DNA of 64,000 nucleotides, taken from Leishmania martiniquensis. Lineage: Eukaryota; Euglenozoa; Kinetoplastea; Trypanosomatida; Trypanosomatidae. The DNA is taken from the NCBI RefSeq assembly GCF_017916325.1, contig NC_090160.1, forward strand, positions 270,001 through 334,000, given 5' to 3'. Within the stretch, counting starts at the first letter, position 1, and each line of letters begins with the position of its first letter. The notes under the pieces were generated by a model, which worked only from the letters and a program-made list of their open reading frames with translations, had not been told where the DNA came from and did no database searches. Positions 29,635-40,081 of this stretch are shown here, in pieces. The translations under genes and the position numbers were made by a program.

Positions 29635-32600
29635 ATGTCCACCGCCGTGTTTGAACTATTTGCCAAGCTCGCAACGGCAGCCGGTGCCGGCCCCAAAGGG
29701 ACGCCGTCTGTCCTCGAGAGGGCCCCCACACAAATACTGCTGCCAACAGACGAAGAGTGTGTCATGTATGGGCAGAAGAAGCCGATCGTCTTCTTTTACG
29801 AGCCGCGAGGGGCGCAGCAGCTCGCCAGTGGCGCGGTGGAGGGCAGCTCTGGACCTGGTGCCGGCGCGGCTCTCAACTCAAGCAGTCGCGCCAGTTTCTC
29901 ACAAGGGTGGCCACCAGAGATCTCTGCCGCGCAGCTGGCGGCCCCTGAGACGTCGGTGCACGCGCTCCGCGTGACGAACGCTGAGGATGACCTCCACAAG
30001 ACACTGTCAACGCAGGAGGTGTGGGCTGACTGGCCGCAGACCATCCGTGGTTGGCAGCTCTGCCCCATGAGTCATCTGTGCGCCGTGGTGCGCACCAACG
30101 GCGCAGCCCCGCACGCTTATTTGCTGGCCTCACGCTATGAGCTCGTGGGCACCTCAGCTGTGTACGAGCGCTATCTACTTTTAACGCCACCATCGAAAGG
30201 AAGCGACTGCGACGCTACACCCAGTGTTTTAACGTGTGCGCGGACTGCAGCGCACTCGGCGTCCATCAGTGTCGCTGAGTTGCGCACACTGCGGCGCCTT
30301 GCTTGTCTTTGCCGATGCTTCTGCAGCAGCAGCGCTACAGAAGCGAAGCCACGCGCCGCGGGCTCGCGCGGTTTCGGCAGCGACACGCTCGCGCCGCCGC
30401 CGCCTCTTGCCGACTACGTGCTCCACTTGGTGCCAACCTCCCTGCAGTACACCTTTTGTTTCACTGCAACGGCACTGCTGAGTGCGGCAGCCGAGGAGCG
30501 CTGTCAGTCATGGACCATGACGGCAACGGCAGTGAGCCGGCTTCAGTTCAGCTCGCGTCTTCCGTCTTGCTCCACAACCGAGGCAGCCAACACCTCCGGT
30601 GCTCTCACCGATGGCGGGCATACAACATACTTGGAATCTGCGTCACATTCGCGCGACCGCAGTACTTCGACGGTGCGCGTAGTAGAAAACGGCGGTGGCG
30701 GTGTCACGGCGAGCGCCTCTTGCGTCGGCTTCAGTGAGGACCCTCGGTCAGCGGTGTCGACGCCGGCGCGGCCGCTGCCCGTGATGACTCGAATCGATGA
30801 GCAGCATGACTCGCTCTCGGCAGCTCGACACCACGAGGACCCGAAGCAGGAGAACAGCGAAGGAGCACTGGAGGAGCGCCTCCCGCCGTCGCAGCGGTGG
30901 CGCGCCATGGCGCTTCGTCGACTGTTCGACACCTCCTTCTACGATGAGCAGGTGCCAGCCGGGTGGCGACGCTGGCGCTACGCGTCGAGCGGCATTCTGT
31001 GTCGCCCGCTCGTGATGGACTCTCTTGACGGCATCGTCCGTTACATTCACGGCAGCCGTCTCGCCTTCTACACAGCCGTCGCATTTCTCGACCGCTTTAT
31101 CGCCGTCACGGTGGACCCCCTCGCCAACTTCTTCGCCTACAAGCGCCAGATCCAGCGGGCCCGTTCGCGGCAGGAGATGGACTGCCGAATGCTGACGATG
31201 CCCGGCACAAGACCCGCCGCTGCTGAGCTCGGCGCGGAGCAGTTGTACACCAGCAGTCTCACCGGCGGGGTGCAAGCGCGCGAGATCTGCAGTTTTCTAA
31301 CGCAGGTCATTGTGGTGTGTATCATGCTCGGTAGCAAGACTGTCGACCTCTACCCCCCACGCATTCGTAACTTGATGGGCTGCGTTGAAGACACGGCGCC
31401 CATCAGCGAGGAGGACTTCGTGATCCTTGAGCTCCACGTTCTGCTCACGCTCGGCTTTCCTGTGCACCCGGTCACCCTCTTCGAGGCGGTGGGCGCACTC
31501 CTCACCTTTTCCACCAGCGACGCCCTCTTCAACACCCTCACGGCGTCCCACACGACGCGACGGCTGCTGGAGGAGCACCAAGACCGCGGCCATCTCGTTG
31601 ACGACGTCGACCGGCTCATGCAGGAAGAGGCGGACGAGGAAGAGGCCACTGCCGTAGCAGGAAGTGCGACGCCGCCACCGAGCTCACGCGCCGCCGTGCT
31701 GACGTCGGCAGACCGATGCGCCATCAATGCCTGGTTGAGGCTGCGCCTCTTCACGTGTTTCATCTGCGACGAGTTGATCCGTGCTAACGCCGCTGGCTCT
31801 GCCGCATCATCCTCTGCGTCTGCATCCTCCGCCAGCGACAGTAGCCCGCGCCGCCATAGCAGCAGCGCCAACAGCAGAATCGCCTCTGAGGAAGAAGCAA
31901 AGGAGCAGGACGGGGAGGTCAGTGTCCTGCAGCTCTCTCCGGTGCTCGTCGCCGCGGCGGCGCTCGTCATCGCAGCCGAGCAGTTGCGCATGCCGCTCCC
32001 CGCTCCCATTCTTCGCCTTTTGCCTGCCCCCCTGCAAGCCCGCCTGCGCGAAGCCCCGGCCGTTGGCAGCAACAGCATCAGTCGCGGTAGTAATGATTGC
32101 AGTTCTGGGCGTGCCATGGCCGCATCGTATAGGAGAGGACAGCACGTGAACACGTGCGACTTGGCAGTGGCGGAGGCACACGCGGTAGGGCGTGGCGTCG
32201 GTGCCGAGGCAAGACACGAGGCGCCGACCGGGCTGCGCGTGACGGCGAGCGCCACGGACGACCACTACAAGGTCCTAATGGAGCTTTCTCTGCTTCTTGA
32301 GAGCGAGCTGAGCCGACTCGCCGACGGCGGCCTGCAGGGGCCGCTGGCTCCGTCGAGTGTACCGGCCGTGGGTGCCACGCCCACCTCGGCACATCTAGAG
32401 GTAGAGGAGGAGGAGCAGACCGGCGCGGCAGCAGCAGCGGGGTCTTCGCCCAGCGGCACCCGAACCTGTACAAATGCGACGTCGCGCGGAGTAGCAGGGC
32501 GACGAGGGGCAGCTTTCTCCTCTGCTGCGCCACCCCTTGTCCGTCCGGCGAGCGCGCGTGCCGTGAAGATGTTTGGCCGCATCATTGCCCAGGCGAAAGC

Positions 32601-32679
32601 GATTCACCAGAATAGCCGGGAAAGCTGTCCACCAGTGCTGCTGCACCGTTATCAGTCTCTCTTCCGGGAGGGCGGATAA
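29635..32679 (+). CDS. Large cyclin-box protein, 1014 aa
   Basis: A cyclin box lies in the middle. The helix with YTAVAFLDRFIAVT (about residues 480-493) matches the cyclin pattern 'AVNYIDRFLS', and VVCIMLGSKTVDLYPPRI (about 558-575) matches 'CLLIASKYEE..PP', including the Lys that contacts the CDK. EEDFVILELHVLLTLGFPVHPVT (about 588-610) matches the helix with 'LEMERLILRTLNFDL..PT'. A ~50-residue insert (500-548) separates the second and third helices, and the usual MRAILVDWL entry motif is not visible. About 430 residues precede the box and are Ser/Ala-rich. After the box come an acidic linker (about 655-675), a poly-Ser stretch, and a likely degenerate second cyclin fold. The protein is two to three times longer than typical trypanosomatid cyclins. 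Its kinase partner is unknown. Start: first ATG in the frame after the AG at 29601. Confidence 0.88.
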   Translation: MSTAVFELFAKLATAAGAGPKGTPSVLERAPTQILLPTDEECVMYGQKKPIVFFYEPRGAQQLASGAVEGSSGPGAGAALNSSSRASFSQGWPPEISAAQLAAPETSVHALRVTNAEDDLHKTLSTQEVWADWPQTIRGWQLCPMSHLCAVVRTNGAAPHAYLLASRYELVGTSAVYERYLLLTPPSKGSDCDATPSVLTCARTAAHSASISVAELRTLRRLACLCRCFCSSSATEAKPRAAGSRGFGSDTLAPPPPLADYVLHLVPTSLQYTFCFTATALLSAAAEERCQSWTMTATAVSRLQFSSRLPSCSTTEAANTSGALTDGGHTTYLESASHSRDRSTSTVRVVENGGGGVTASASCVGFSEDPRSAVSTPARPLPVMTRIDEQHDSLSAARHHEDPKQENSEGALEERLPPSQRWRAMALRRLFDTSFYDEQVPAGWRRWRYASSGILCRPLVMDSLDGIVRYIHGSRLAFYTAVAFLDRFIAVTVDPLANFFAYKRQIQRARSRQEMDCRMLTMPGTRPAAAELGAEQLYTSSLTGGVQAREICSFLTQVIVVCIMLGSKTVDLYPPRIRNLMGCVEDTAPISEEDFVILELHVLLTLGFPVHPVTLFEAVGALLTFSTSDALFNTLTASHTTRRLLEEHQDRGHLVDDVDRLMQEEADEEEATAVAGSATPPPSSRAAVLTSADRCAINAWLRLRLFTCFICDELIRANAAGSAASSSASASSASDSSPRRHSSSANSRIASEEEAKEQDGEVSVLQLSPVLVAAAALVIAAEQLRMPLPAPILRLLPAPLQARLREAPAVGSNSISRGSNDCSSGRAMAASYRRGQHVNTCDLAVAEAHAVGRGVGAEARHEAPTGLRVTASATDDHYKVLMELSLLLESELSRLADGGLQGPLAPSSVPAVGATPTSAHLEVEEEEQTGAAAAAGSSPSGTRTCTNATSRGVAGRRGAAFSSAAPPLVRPASARAVKMFGRIIAQAKAIHQNSRESCPPVLLHRYQSLFREGG

Positions 32680-33080
32680 TAAGTGTAGGCGCTAGCGCCC
32701 CTTTCTTTGCTTTTCGCACGTGCTGGCATACAACGCCCCCCCTTTCCCCTCCTCCTCCTTGGCCCACATCCATGTGGCATGTGCGCCAGGATCGAATTCG
32801 TGCCTAGCTCCGTTGCCCCATAGGGGGTGGCGTGCCGTGACGTCTATGATGTGTGCTGCGGACATGTAACTCCTGTGGCACCTGATGTACACATTTCTTT
32901 TTTTTGCCAGCGCACTGCCTTGCCATGGATGCGCTGCATGGCGAGGCGCGGTGTCCGCGTGTGTGTGTGTGCCGAGCGGTATTCCCATCTGCCCATCCAT
33001 AGATGGCTCTCTTTTTTTCTTTCTTATGATTATATGGGCTTCTCTCAGCGTGCCCGCGCTGCCCTTTTGCCTGCCAACGC

Positions 33081-33520
33081 GTTCGCTCAACCCACCGCTG
33101 CTTCGCAGGTCGCCTCGTGGCGGCATCCCTCCCACCCCCCACCCCCTCCAGGGACGGAAGCAGCTCAGGCCCCCATACACCAGTGGGCGGCGAGGGCGTC
33201 GATGAGGCACATCCGAGTCATGCTGACGCTGCGTCTGCCATGTGGATGGCCGCAAGGCCGCTGATCCCTCGCAGGCTCCTCCGACGCAACACCGTGCCGA
33301 ACCTGACCACCAACATCCGTCTCCACGAAGGGACCTGACGTCGCTGCGTCGGAGTGGCCTCACCGTGTCGGGGTCAGGGGTGCCTTGCCGTTGGCAGGGG
33401 AGGGTGCGGCTTTCCCGCTCGGGGTGGGGTATTGCAGTCCTGAGATATCGCGCGCACTGGGGTGGCCTCCTCCCTGCTGTCAGGGCCATAGACAGACATG
33501 GACGACACGAAAATGCACGC
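33081..33520. other. Composition-distinct block, possible degenerate retroposon
   Basis: About 440 bases of GC-rich sequence without the usual C/T bias lie between pyrimidine-rich flanks. Leishmania 3'UTRs often carry ~550-base SIDER elements, remnants of ingi/L1Tc-type retroposons, and the size and composition fit. I could not recognise a SIDER signature with confidence. Confidence 0.25.
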
Positions 33521-33961
33521 TGCGCATCGACAGAACGGCTCCTGCGCACCCTACACAGAGGCGTCCCTCTCTCTCTCTCTCTGTGTGTGTACGTGTGGGT
33601 GCGCGTGGCTCTCGCGGGTATGTGCCATAGAAGTTTTGCATTTGGGCAAGCATGCATCGGGACCGCATAATAGTCATGTCCCTCTTCCTCTTTCACCAGT
33701 TGTGTCGTTCTTTGTGGCTCATGGATGTGTGCCGCTGCACTGTTCTCTTCGCATGTAAGTCTGTTTGTTTTGTGTGTGTGTGTACGTGTCGTGCTGCTTG
33801 GTCGACACGCTCTCTCTCGCCACTCTTCATCTCCCCCTCCTCTGCCCCCTCTCTGCGCGCGCTCGCGGATACGGAGGAGAGAGGGTGGGATCGGGCGCGC
33901 ATGAGCGCATCGAAAGTGGGAACATGTTTGAGTAGAATAGCCAAGAAAATCCTTTCCGTCT

Positions 33962-33983
33962 ACGCGTGCGCGCGCGCACGCGT
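33962..33983. repeat. 22-base perfect palindrome, alternating purine-pyrimidine
   Basis: The sequence ACGCGTGCGCG and its reverse complement abut directly, giving a perfect palindrome of CG/TG/CA steps with Z-DNA potential. Confidence 0.8.
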
Positions 33984-36696
33984 GTGCGTTGAGTCTCTCT
34001 GCAGTCACACAGCTTCTGCGTCTTTTGTCTCGTGCTCACTCTCTCACCCGGGGAACTCCTTCGTAGATGTGTCCTTCTTGTGGCTACGAATGCTGCCGCT
34101 GCTATCCTTGAGTGCCCACCGCCACGGCGGCGCACCAGACGAGTGGCAGGGCGAAAAGCTGCGGAGAGGAGACTGGCGTGGTCATGCATCGGTGTCGTGT
34201 GGTTAACCGATCCTGCGCCTCCCCCCTCCCCTTCTTCCGCCTCGCAGGGAGATCTGTCGAGCATACTCCTTGAAGACATGCGAAGGCTGCTTGGCTTTTG
34301 TGCCTGTTGCTCGTTCATGTGTTCGATGGTGCCACTCCCCTGAACTCCCCCTCTCCTGTCTTCTTCCCACACGCCTCCCCCGTTGCATCCCCTGCGACAG
34401 CGCCTCGAAGTATGGTGCGCGTGCGTTTGTGCTGCGTGCCTGCTTGCGCTCTCCTTCCTCGGGCCACTCAAGCCTCGACACCACCACCCCTCCCCTCCCC
34501 CTCTATTCCTCTCCACAAGAGAGGATGACTATGTGGCAGGGACCCCTCAGCGGCGACAGAATGCCTCCGCGAAAGACTTTAGGAAAGCCTGGGCCCCGCC
34601 CCCTCCCTCGCCGCAGCCTCTCCCTCCGCTCTCCCACTTGAACAGTTGCATGCGTGGTGGATTCCTTCACCCTCTTCCTCGCTTTTACCTTGCAACACTG
34701 ACTGAAATGTGCGCCCTCAGTGCACACATGCGCGTGTTGGCGCATCCCTTCTCTCCCCCTCGATGATACGTGGCGGACAGACTCGCCGGAAAGCTCGGAG
34801 GCTCGGCCGGCATGAATGACTCCAGCTGCTTCCCTCCTCTCTCCCTCTTAGATGCTCGCGATAGAGGAATGCGAGGCTCGCAGCGGCAGCAAAGACGCCT
34901 GCTGCTTTTTCCTCTCTTTGGGTTTTGCCCAATCCCTCCCGCTGTCGCTACAACGGCGCACGTCAAGGGGCGGTGCGGAATAGAAATGAGGCGGCAGCAG
35001 CATCAGCAATGGTAGGGTCACACAACCAAGATAGCGGAGGGGAGAGGGGGAGCGCAGCACTGTCGACAAGACGTGCACAGCACGGCATATATGCGCCCCC
35101 TTCCCTTTCCTCCTTTCCTCTACACGAAAGAAAAAGACGCCGTATGCCGCAGGTGTCGGTGATGTGTGTGTGTGTGTGCCAATTCATCAAGAAGGCGTTC
35201 TGAGGAGTTTGAAAAAAAAAACATTTCCTCCGCTCTTCTTCTGCCTCCGCCTTTAGGCTCGCCGCGGTGACTCCGTCGGCTATTCGTTCCGTTTTTGCTT
35301 TTCGAGTTTCCCTCCCATAACGGCGTGTGCACCGAAACGTGTCGGGGGGAGGGCACACACTGCGTCCCTCGCCTGACGGCTGAACGTATGTGCCAACGAG
35401 TACGAATGAGGCCCGGACTCGGCGCGCTACTCGGCTGGCGCCACTCTCACGGCTTTCTCGCATCGGCGGGCAGCACATGGGCATTCTCTGCGTTCCTTTG
35501 TTTTCGCCATTATCAGCCTGTCCTCTCGTGTCGCATGCGAGGGCTGGCCGCAGACTCCGTCAGCAGGTGTGTAGGTGCTCTGTGTCGCTCCTCTATGTGG
35601 CGTTCCTCCCGACTTCTCTTTTTTTCGCAGCCGCCTCCCTTCTGCATTGCGTGTTTCTTCGCCCTCTGGGAGGAGTGCGACGCCAGGGCAAGAAGCAGAG
35701 GCGCGCCAAGGCGGACTCGAGAAGGGGCGGTTAGAGTGTGACACAAGCGTGTTGGGTGCAAGTGAACTCTTGTGTCGGCTCGGCAAGCTGGTGTGCTTGC
35801 TTGCCGACATTGGAGAGAAGCGTGTCCCCCATGAGGGATCATGCTTGGGATCTCTTGACTTCAACACCAAGCCGTCCCCTCCCTTTCTGCGCTCACCCTT
35901 CCGTGCGTGTCTCATCCCTTGACGTGTTTAGGTATGCCCCTACGTGGCGGCCTATGAAGAACCTCTGACGTCTGCTGAATCGTCGCAGCCGAAATAAATA
36001 TATTTTTGCTCGCACATAACATTCTGTCTCTCGCGCGCTATCAGCCTGTGTGTCGATTTCCCTTTTACTTTCCCTCCTTCCCTCTCCCTATAGTTGCACG
36101 CATGCCTGATTGCTCACGTACATATATATATATGCGTGCGTGTATGTGCGCATGATGGCAGCACCGCTGACTGCATGGCTGCGGCACAGGAACGCTGCTA
36201 GCGACCCTATGCGCAGGCGGTGGGCAGTAAAAGCGTACGTACCGGGGGGGCTCCTCCGCCGTGGCGACACCCTGGACATATTTGCCGTACATCAAGCCCG
36301 CTAGCCACGCCGAGGGGTGTGGGCTGCTGCCGTTTCTCACCTCTCTCGAACTGGCGGTGCTGAGTCCCTAAGATCACGCTGAGGCAAACGACGCGGTGGT
36401 GGCAACCGCCTGCGCGCTTTTTGACGATACCCACCCACCCTGCTTCTTCTCTACCATCTCTTCATTATCTGACTACCTTTTTTCTTCTGCGCCTTCCTTG
36501 TCTTCCAACAACATCCCCATTGCCGCCTATCATGCTGCGCGTACGGCCTACTTTCCTGCCCTGGGATACCCTGTCTCGACGCGCATGCATGCATATGTAA
36601 CACCCACCTTGTACGCATGCACTCAACATTATTGTCCGCCTCCTCACGACACAAAAAACAAGCACGGCTCTCTCCCTCTTCCTACTGCACATCCTC

Positions 36697-37080
36697 ATGA
36701 CCACTACGGCAACTAAGAATGACGTCCCCGTTGACGTCACATGGGAGGATCAGCGCCACATCTGCATATTCTCTCGCCTGCACCGCCGCGTGCTGGCGCT
36801 GAACCGCCGCCTCCGACTCCTGAGAGACGACATTGAAAAACTGGACGACGCCAGCACCGAGGTTATGATCTGCGACAGTGTGAAGTATGTCTTTGGCGAG
36901 GCTTTCGTCGACGTTGAGTGCGACCAGGCTGTAGACCTGCTCGATGCTGAGAAGCGGCGCATGGAGTCGGAGAAGGAGGAGGTGGAGGCGGAGCTGAAGG
37001 ATCTGGATGCGGCACTGACGGAGCTCAAAGCGCAGCTCTACGCCAAGTTTGGATCACAGATTTACCTGGAGGAAAAGTGA
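36697..37080 (+). CDS. PFDN4: Prefoldin subunit 4, 127 aa
   Basis: This is the beta-type prefoldin subunit 4, part of the hexameric jellyfish-shaped chaperone that delivers unfolded actin and tubulin to the cytosolic chaperonin CCT. The sequence follows the family along its whole length: VTWEDQRHICIFSRLHRR (residues 14-31) matches the N-terminal start of helix 1, VFGEAFVDV (65-73) is the beta-hairpin region, a charged coiled coil covers 78-112, and the C-terminal signature LKAQLYAKFGSQIYLEE (110-126) is nearly identical to human PFDN4. The length is that of the family (about 130). The start is supported because a later start would remove helix 1. It is one of the most conserved genes in the window. 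Confidence 0.96.
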   Translation: MTTTATKNDVPVDVTWEDQRHICIFSRLHRRVLALNRRLRLLRDDIEKLDDASTEVMICDSVKYVFGEAFVDVECDQAVDLLDAEKRRMESEKEEVEAELKDLDAALTELKAQLYAKFGSQIYLEEK

Positions 37081-40000
37081 CAGGGGATGATAGAAGAGCG
37101 GCGGGGCGCCACCTCACCAATGATGTGCGGCGTAGGGGTGTCCTCGCGCGTGGCCAAGGATAGAGACGCGAAAAGGGGCAGGGCGGAGTGAGGTGAGGAT
37201 ACGCGAAGGCGAAGCGCACCAGCCGTTGTGCCCATCAGCGGCTGCCTTGCTGCCCCCCTCCCCATTGCCATCTCGCTCCGTCACCCGGTCTTCTCCCTAC
37301 GCCACCACGGCCACATCTCCTCTTCTTACTTCTAGCTCGACCTTAGATGCGGCAATGGGTCGGGGCTCTCTTTCTGTATTGGTGCGCGCCGCTACGGGGC
37401 GGCTTTCTCCTGTCGCCGGCGTCACTCACCCCCGTCTCCATGTACGTGCACGAGTGAGTGAGTAAGGATTGAAGGCGCGCACCATTCTTCATAGATTCGT
37501 TGTTCGCGTGCAGATATGTTTGTTTGTGTAGGTGTGACCCCTGAGCCCCTCTCTGGCTGTGTTTGGCTCTGTGTGTGTGTGTGTGTGCATGTGCCTTTAA
37601 GGTGCCGATACACGTAGGGAGAATAGTTCTTTCTTCCCACTCCCACGTTGCTCCCCGCAAGGTGGCGTAAGGCGACGCAAAACAAAAAACGAAGAGGCGC
37701 GCGGAGGGGTGTGCAGGTAAAGCGTTGACGCTTTCTCGTGCGAATAAGAGAAGTTGGTAATAGGTGGTGGTGGAGGGAGGGGGGGCGAAATGAGGGAGGC
37801 TCGGGTGGTGGTGGTGGTGGTGCGAAGGCGTGCACAGGAGGGCAAGACAAGAAACAAGGAGGAGGCGCGACCTGGCAACTGAAAAAGCAGCGAGAGGGGG
37901 TGGGGGAGGTGTGTTCCTTCTCTCTCTCTTTGGGTGTCTGCCTTCCATCATTCAATGTGTTTGGCCCCCTTTTCCGCCCCCCCTCTCTTCCCCTCTCTTC
38001 CCCTCTCCTCCTGTTTCGATGAAGGAAATCCGCCATACACAGGTCAACTGCGGGGGGGAGGAGGAGGAGGAGGGGGGTGCCCATGCGCAAGGAGGAAATC
38101 GGGTAAGCAGAGCCTTGCCAGCAATCCATCTCGCTCTGCCGATACTCCCTCTCTTTTTTGTGTGTGGCTACTGCTATTATTGCCATCGTCTTGATGCTGC
38201 GCAGGCTCTTTTCACCTCTCTCCGCATGAGCGTCCTCTCCACCCCCTCCCGTACCGTTCGTATGCGTGTGCGCTGCTCTCGTGGCTCATTGACCCGCGCC
38301 GCGAACGAGTGGAACGCGCGCGTGTCCTCCCCTTTCTCGCCCTGTCTTCCCTCGTATCTGTTTCTTCCTACTGCTGGTTGCACGCGGACCTCTGTCCTTT
38401 CGCACCCCTAAACTCCCGCTTACACAACCCACACCAGGCGGAGCCAATCATTGTGCCTGTCTCCCGCCGCCTTCTCTCTTCGCACACACACACATACACA
38501 GAGGCGCAGGCTATCGACGATTCGCGGAGGGCCATCACAAAAGAAAAGTGCGGCATCATCATCATCACTGCGAGGCCAAGTCGTGCAGGAAAAGAAAGAG
38601 AGAGGGCGAGAGAGAGAGGGGGACGGTTGACGAGACAACGGCACAGAGGAAGTCGCTCAATAGTCTCACCAGTAGCGCACAAAAAGGGCAGGGGATCACG
38701 CGTGAAGGGTGCACTTGCCTTTGGTCGCAGCGGAGGAGAGGGTGCGCCGGTGTGTGTGGGTGGAAAAATACGCCGCACCACGTCCTATCCCACTCACCGA
38801 CAGCCCCACCAAATCGGCACATACAAAAAAAAGAAGAGCGTAAAAAAAAGAGGGAGGGAGGGGGGAAACCGCACACAGTGTGAGCCAATCCGGCGCGGCT
38901 TTCCGTTTCACTTTCGTTTTCCTTTGGCCTTCGCCGCTTTTTTTTTTTGCTTCGCCCGTCCCTTCTAGACTCGTATCCGTTTTTCTCTCTTCATCCGCGG
39001 ATTGCTGCTGTGTATCTCTCTTGGAGTGTGTCTGTACAACTGCGTCTCGGGCCTTCATTTCCTTTCATGTCAGATTCTTACAGTTGCGCGGGCTCTGTGG
39101 TGTACCTCTACTCGCTGGTTCCTTCTGTGCCTGCTGTTGTCGACTGCTGTCGCCCGGAGTCGACTCCTGTTTCGTTCTCTCAGCCTGCCTGCCTGCCTCC
39201 CTACCTCCGCCGCCGCCGCCGCCTCTCTCGCCATTATCACCTCTGCCCTAGTCGACGGCCCTTACATCCCTCGCAACCACCCTCGATCCCCTTTGCCCTT
39301 GGCCCGCAAATAGAGGAGGTGCTCCTATCCCGTTCTCTGCCTTGCCCGATTCCCTCTGCTGCGCTCTCCTTCGCTCTCCCTCACAGTGCTTCTCAAGCTC
39401 CGTTTGCGGGGCACTTCTTCCCTCAGCATCTGCGGTGACATCTGCGGATTATAGGCGGGGGGAACTTCGGTCAGTCGACCCTCGTCCTGCAGCAACTGCG
39501 GTGTTGTCGCGATTGCGGCTGGTGTTGTCGGCGCGACTGTTGACGGTGATAACGTTTCTCATCAGCCACACACACACATCAACAGCGACAACGGCATCGG
39601 CGCGCAGACCGGGGTGCCATTACGCTCTATTTCTCGATTGATGAGTGCAACAGGAGCCGCGCGTCAGCACGCCCATCGAACTGGCTCATTCACTATTAGA
39701 CGCGCACACTGAAGCTGTCGCTCTGCCTGTCTCTGCCTCTCTCCCTTCCTCCTCGCCCCCTCCCCCCACCTCATCGTCCAAGTCGCCCTGTCTGTCTGTC
39801 TGTTTTCGTGGGTGGGAATTTTTTTTCGCTCCGTTTATGCCTCTGCTCTCTACGGCATCGTCGATTTCCTTTGTTTCTCTGCGTGTCGGCTGTGGGTGCG
39901 CCTGTGTGCTTCTCTTCCAGCGCTTTGGGCCTCCTCCTCCCGCTGCCCCCTCGCGCGCCTGCGGCATTGACCGCCCTCTTGCCCTCCAGGACTTCAGCAC

Positions 40001-40081
40001 CCCTCTCCTCCAGATACGTACATCCATCTTTTTCAGGCTGATTTCTAACTCCTACCGCTCAGCCTCCCTTGCCCGGTCGTC
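37081..40081. other. 3.0 kb intergenic region
   Basis: No gene was seen. Purine-rich and GGT-repeat sequence (37690-37910, with a GGT run at about 37803-37822) alternates with pyrimidine tracts (37915-38015, 38150-38400, 38890-39430). CA runs lie near 38478-38500. The AG at 40061-40062 after a C/T-rich run is the probable acceptor for the next gene. Confidence 0.55.
40061..40062 (+). promoter_or_regulatory. Candidate spliced-leader acceptor, F-box-like gene
   Basis: The AG follows a pyrimidine-rich run and lies 20 bases before the ATG at 40082. Another AG is at 40035-40036. Confidence 0.4.

Larger units (their letters stand above)
32680..36696. other. 4.0 kb intergenic region with a non-pyrimidine GC-rich block
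   Basis: No gene was seen on either strand; a long minus-strand open frame (32692-34008) is low-complexity and rejected. The block 33081-33520 is GC-rich and mixed in composition, unlike its surroundings, and could be an old inserted element. A 22-base alternating purine-pyrimidine palindrome lies at 33962-33983. Pyrimidine tracts precede the prefoldin gene, with AG at 36661-36662 as the likely acceptor. Confidence 0.5.

Noticed and set aside
32692..34008. Minus-strand open frame of 438 codons
   Set aside because: It is antisense to the transcription unit, encodes Thr-His and Arg-Glu runs from CA and GA repeats, has no domain motif, and spans composition changes that genes here do not.
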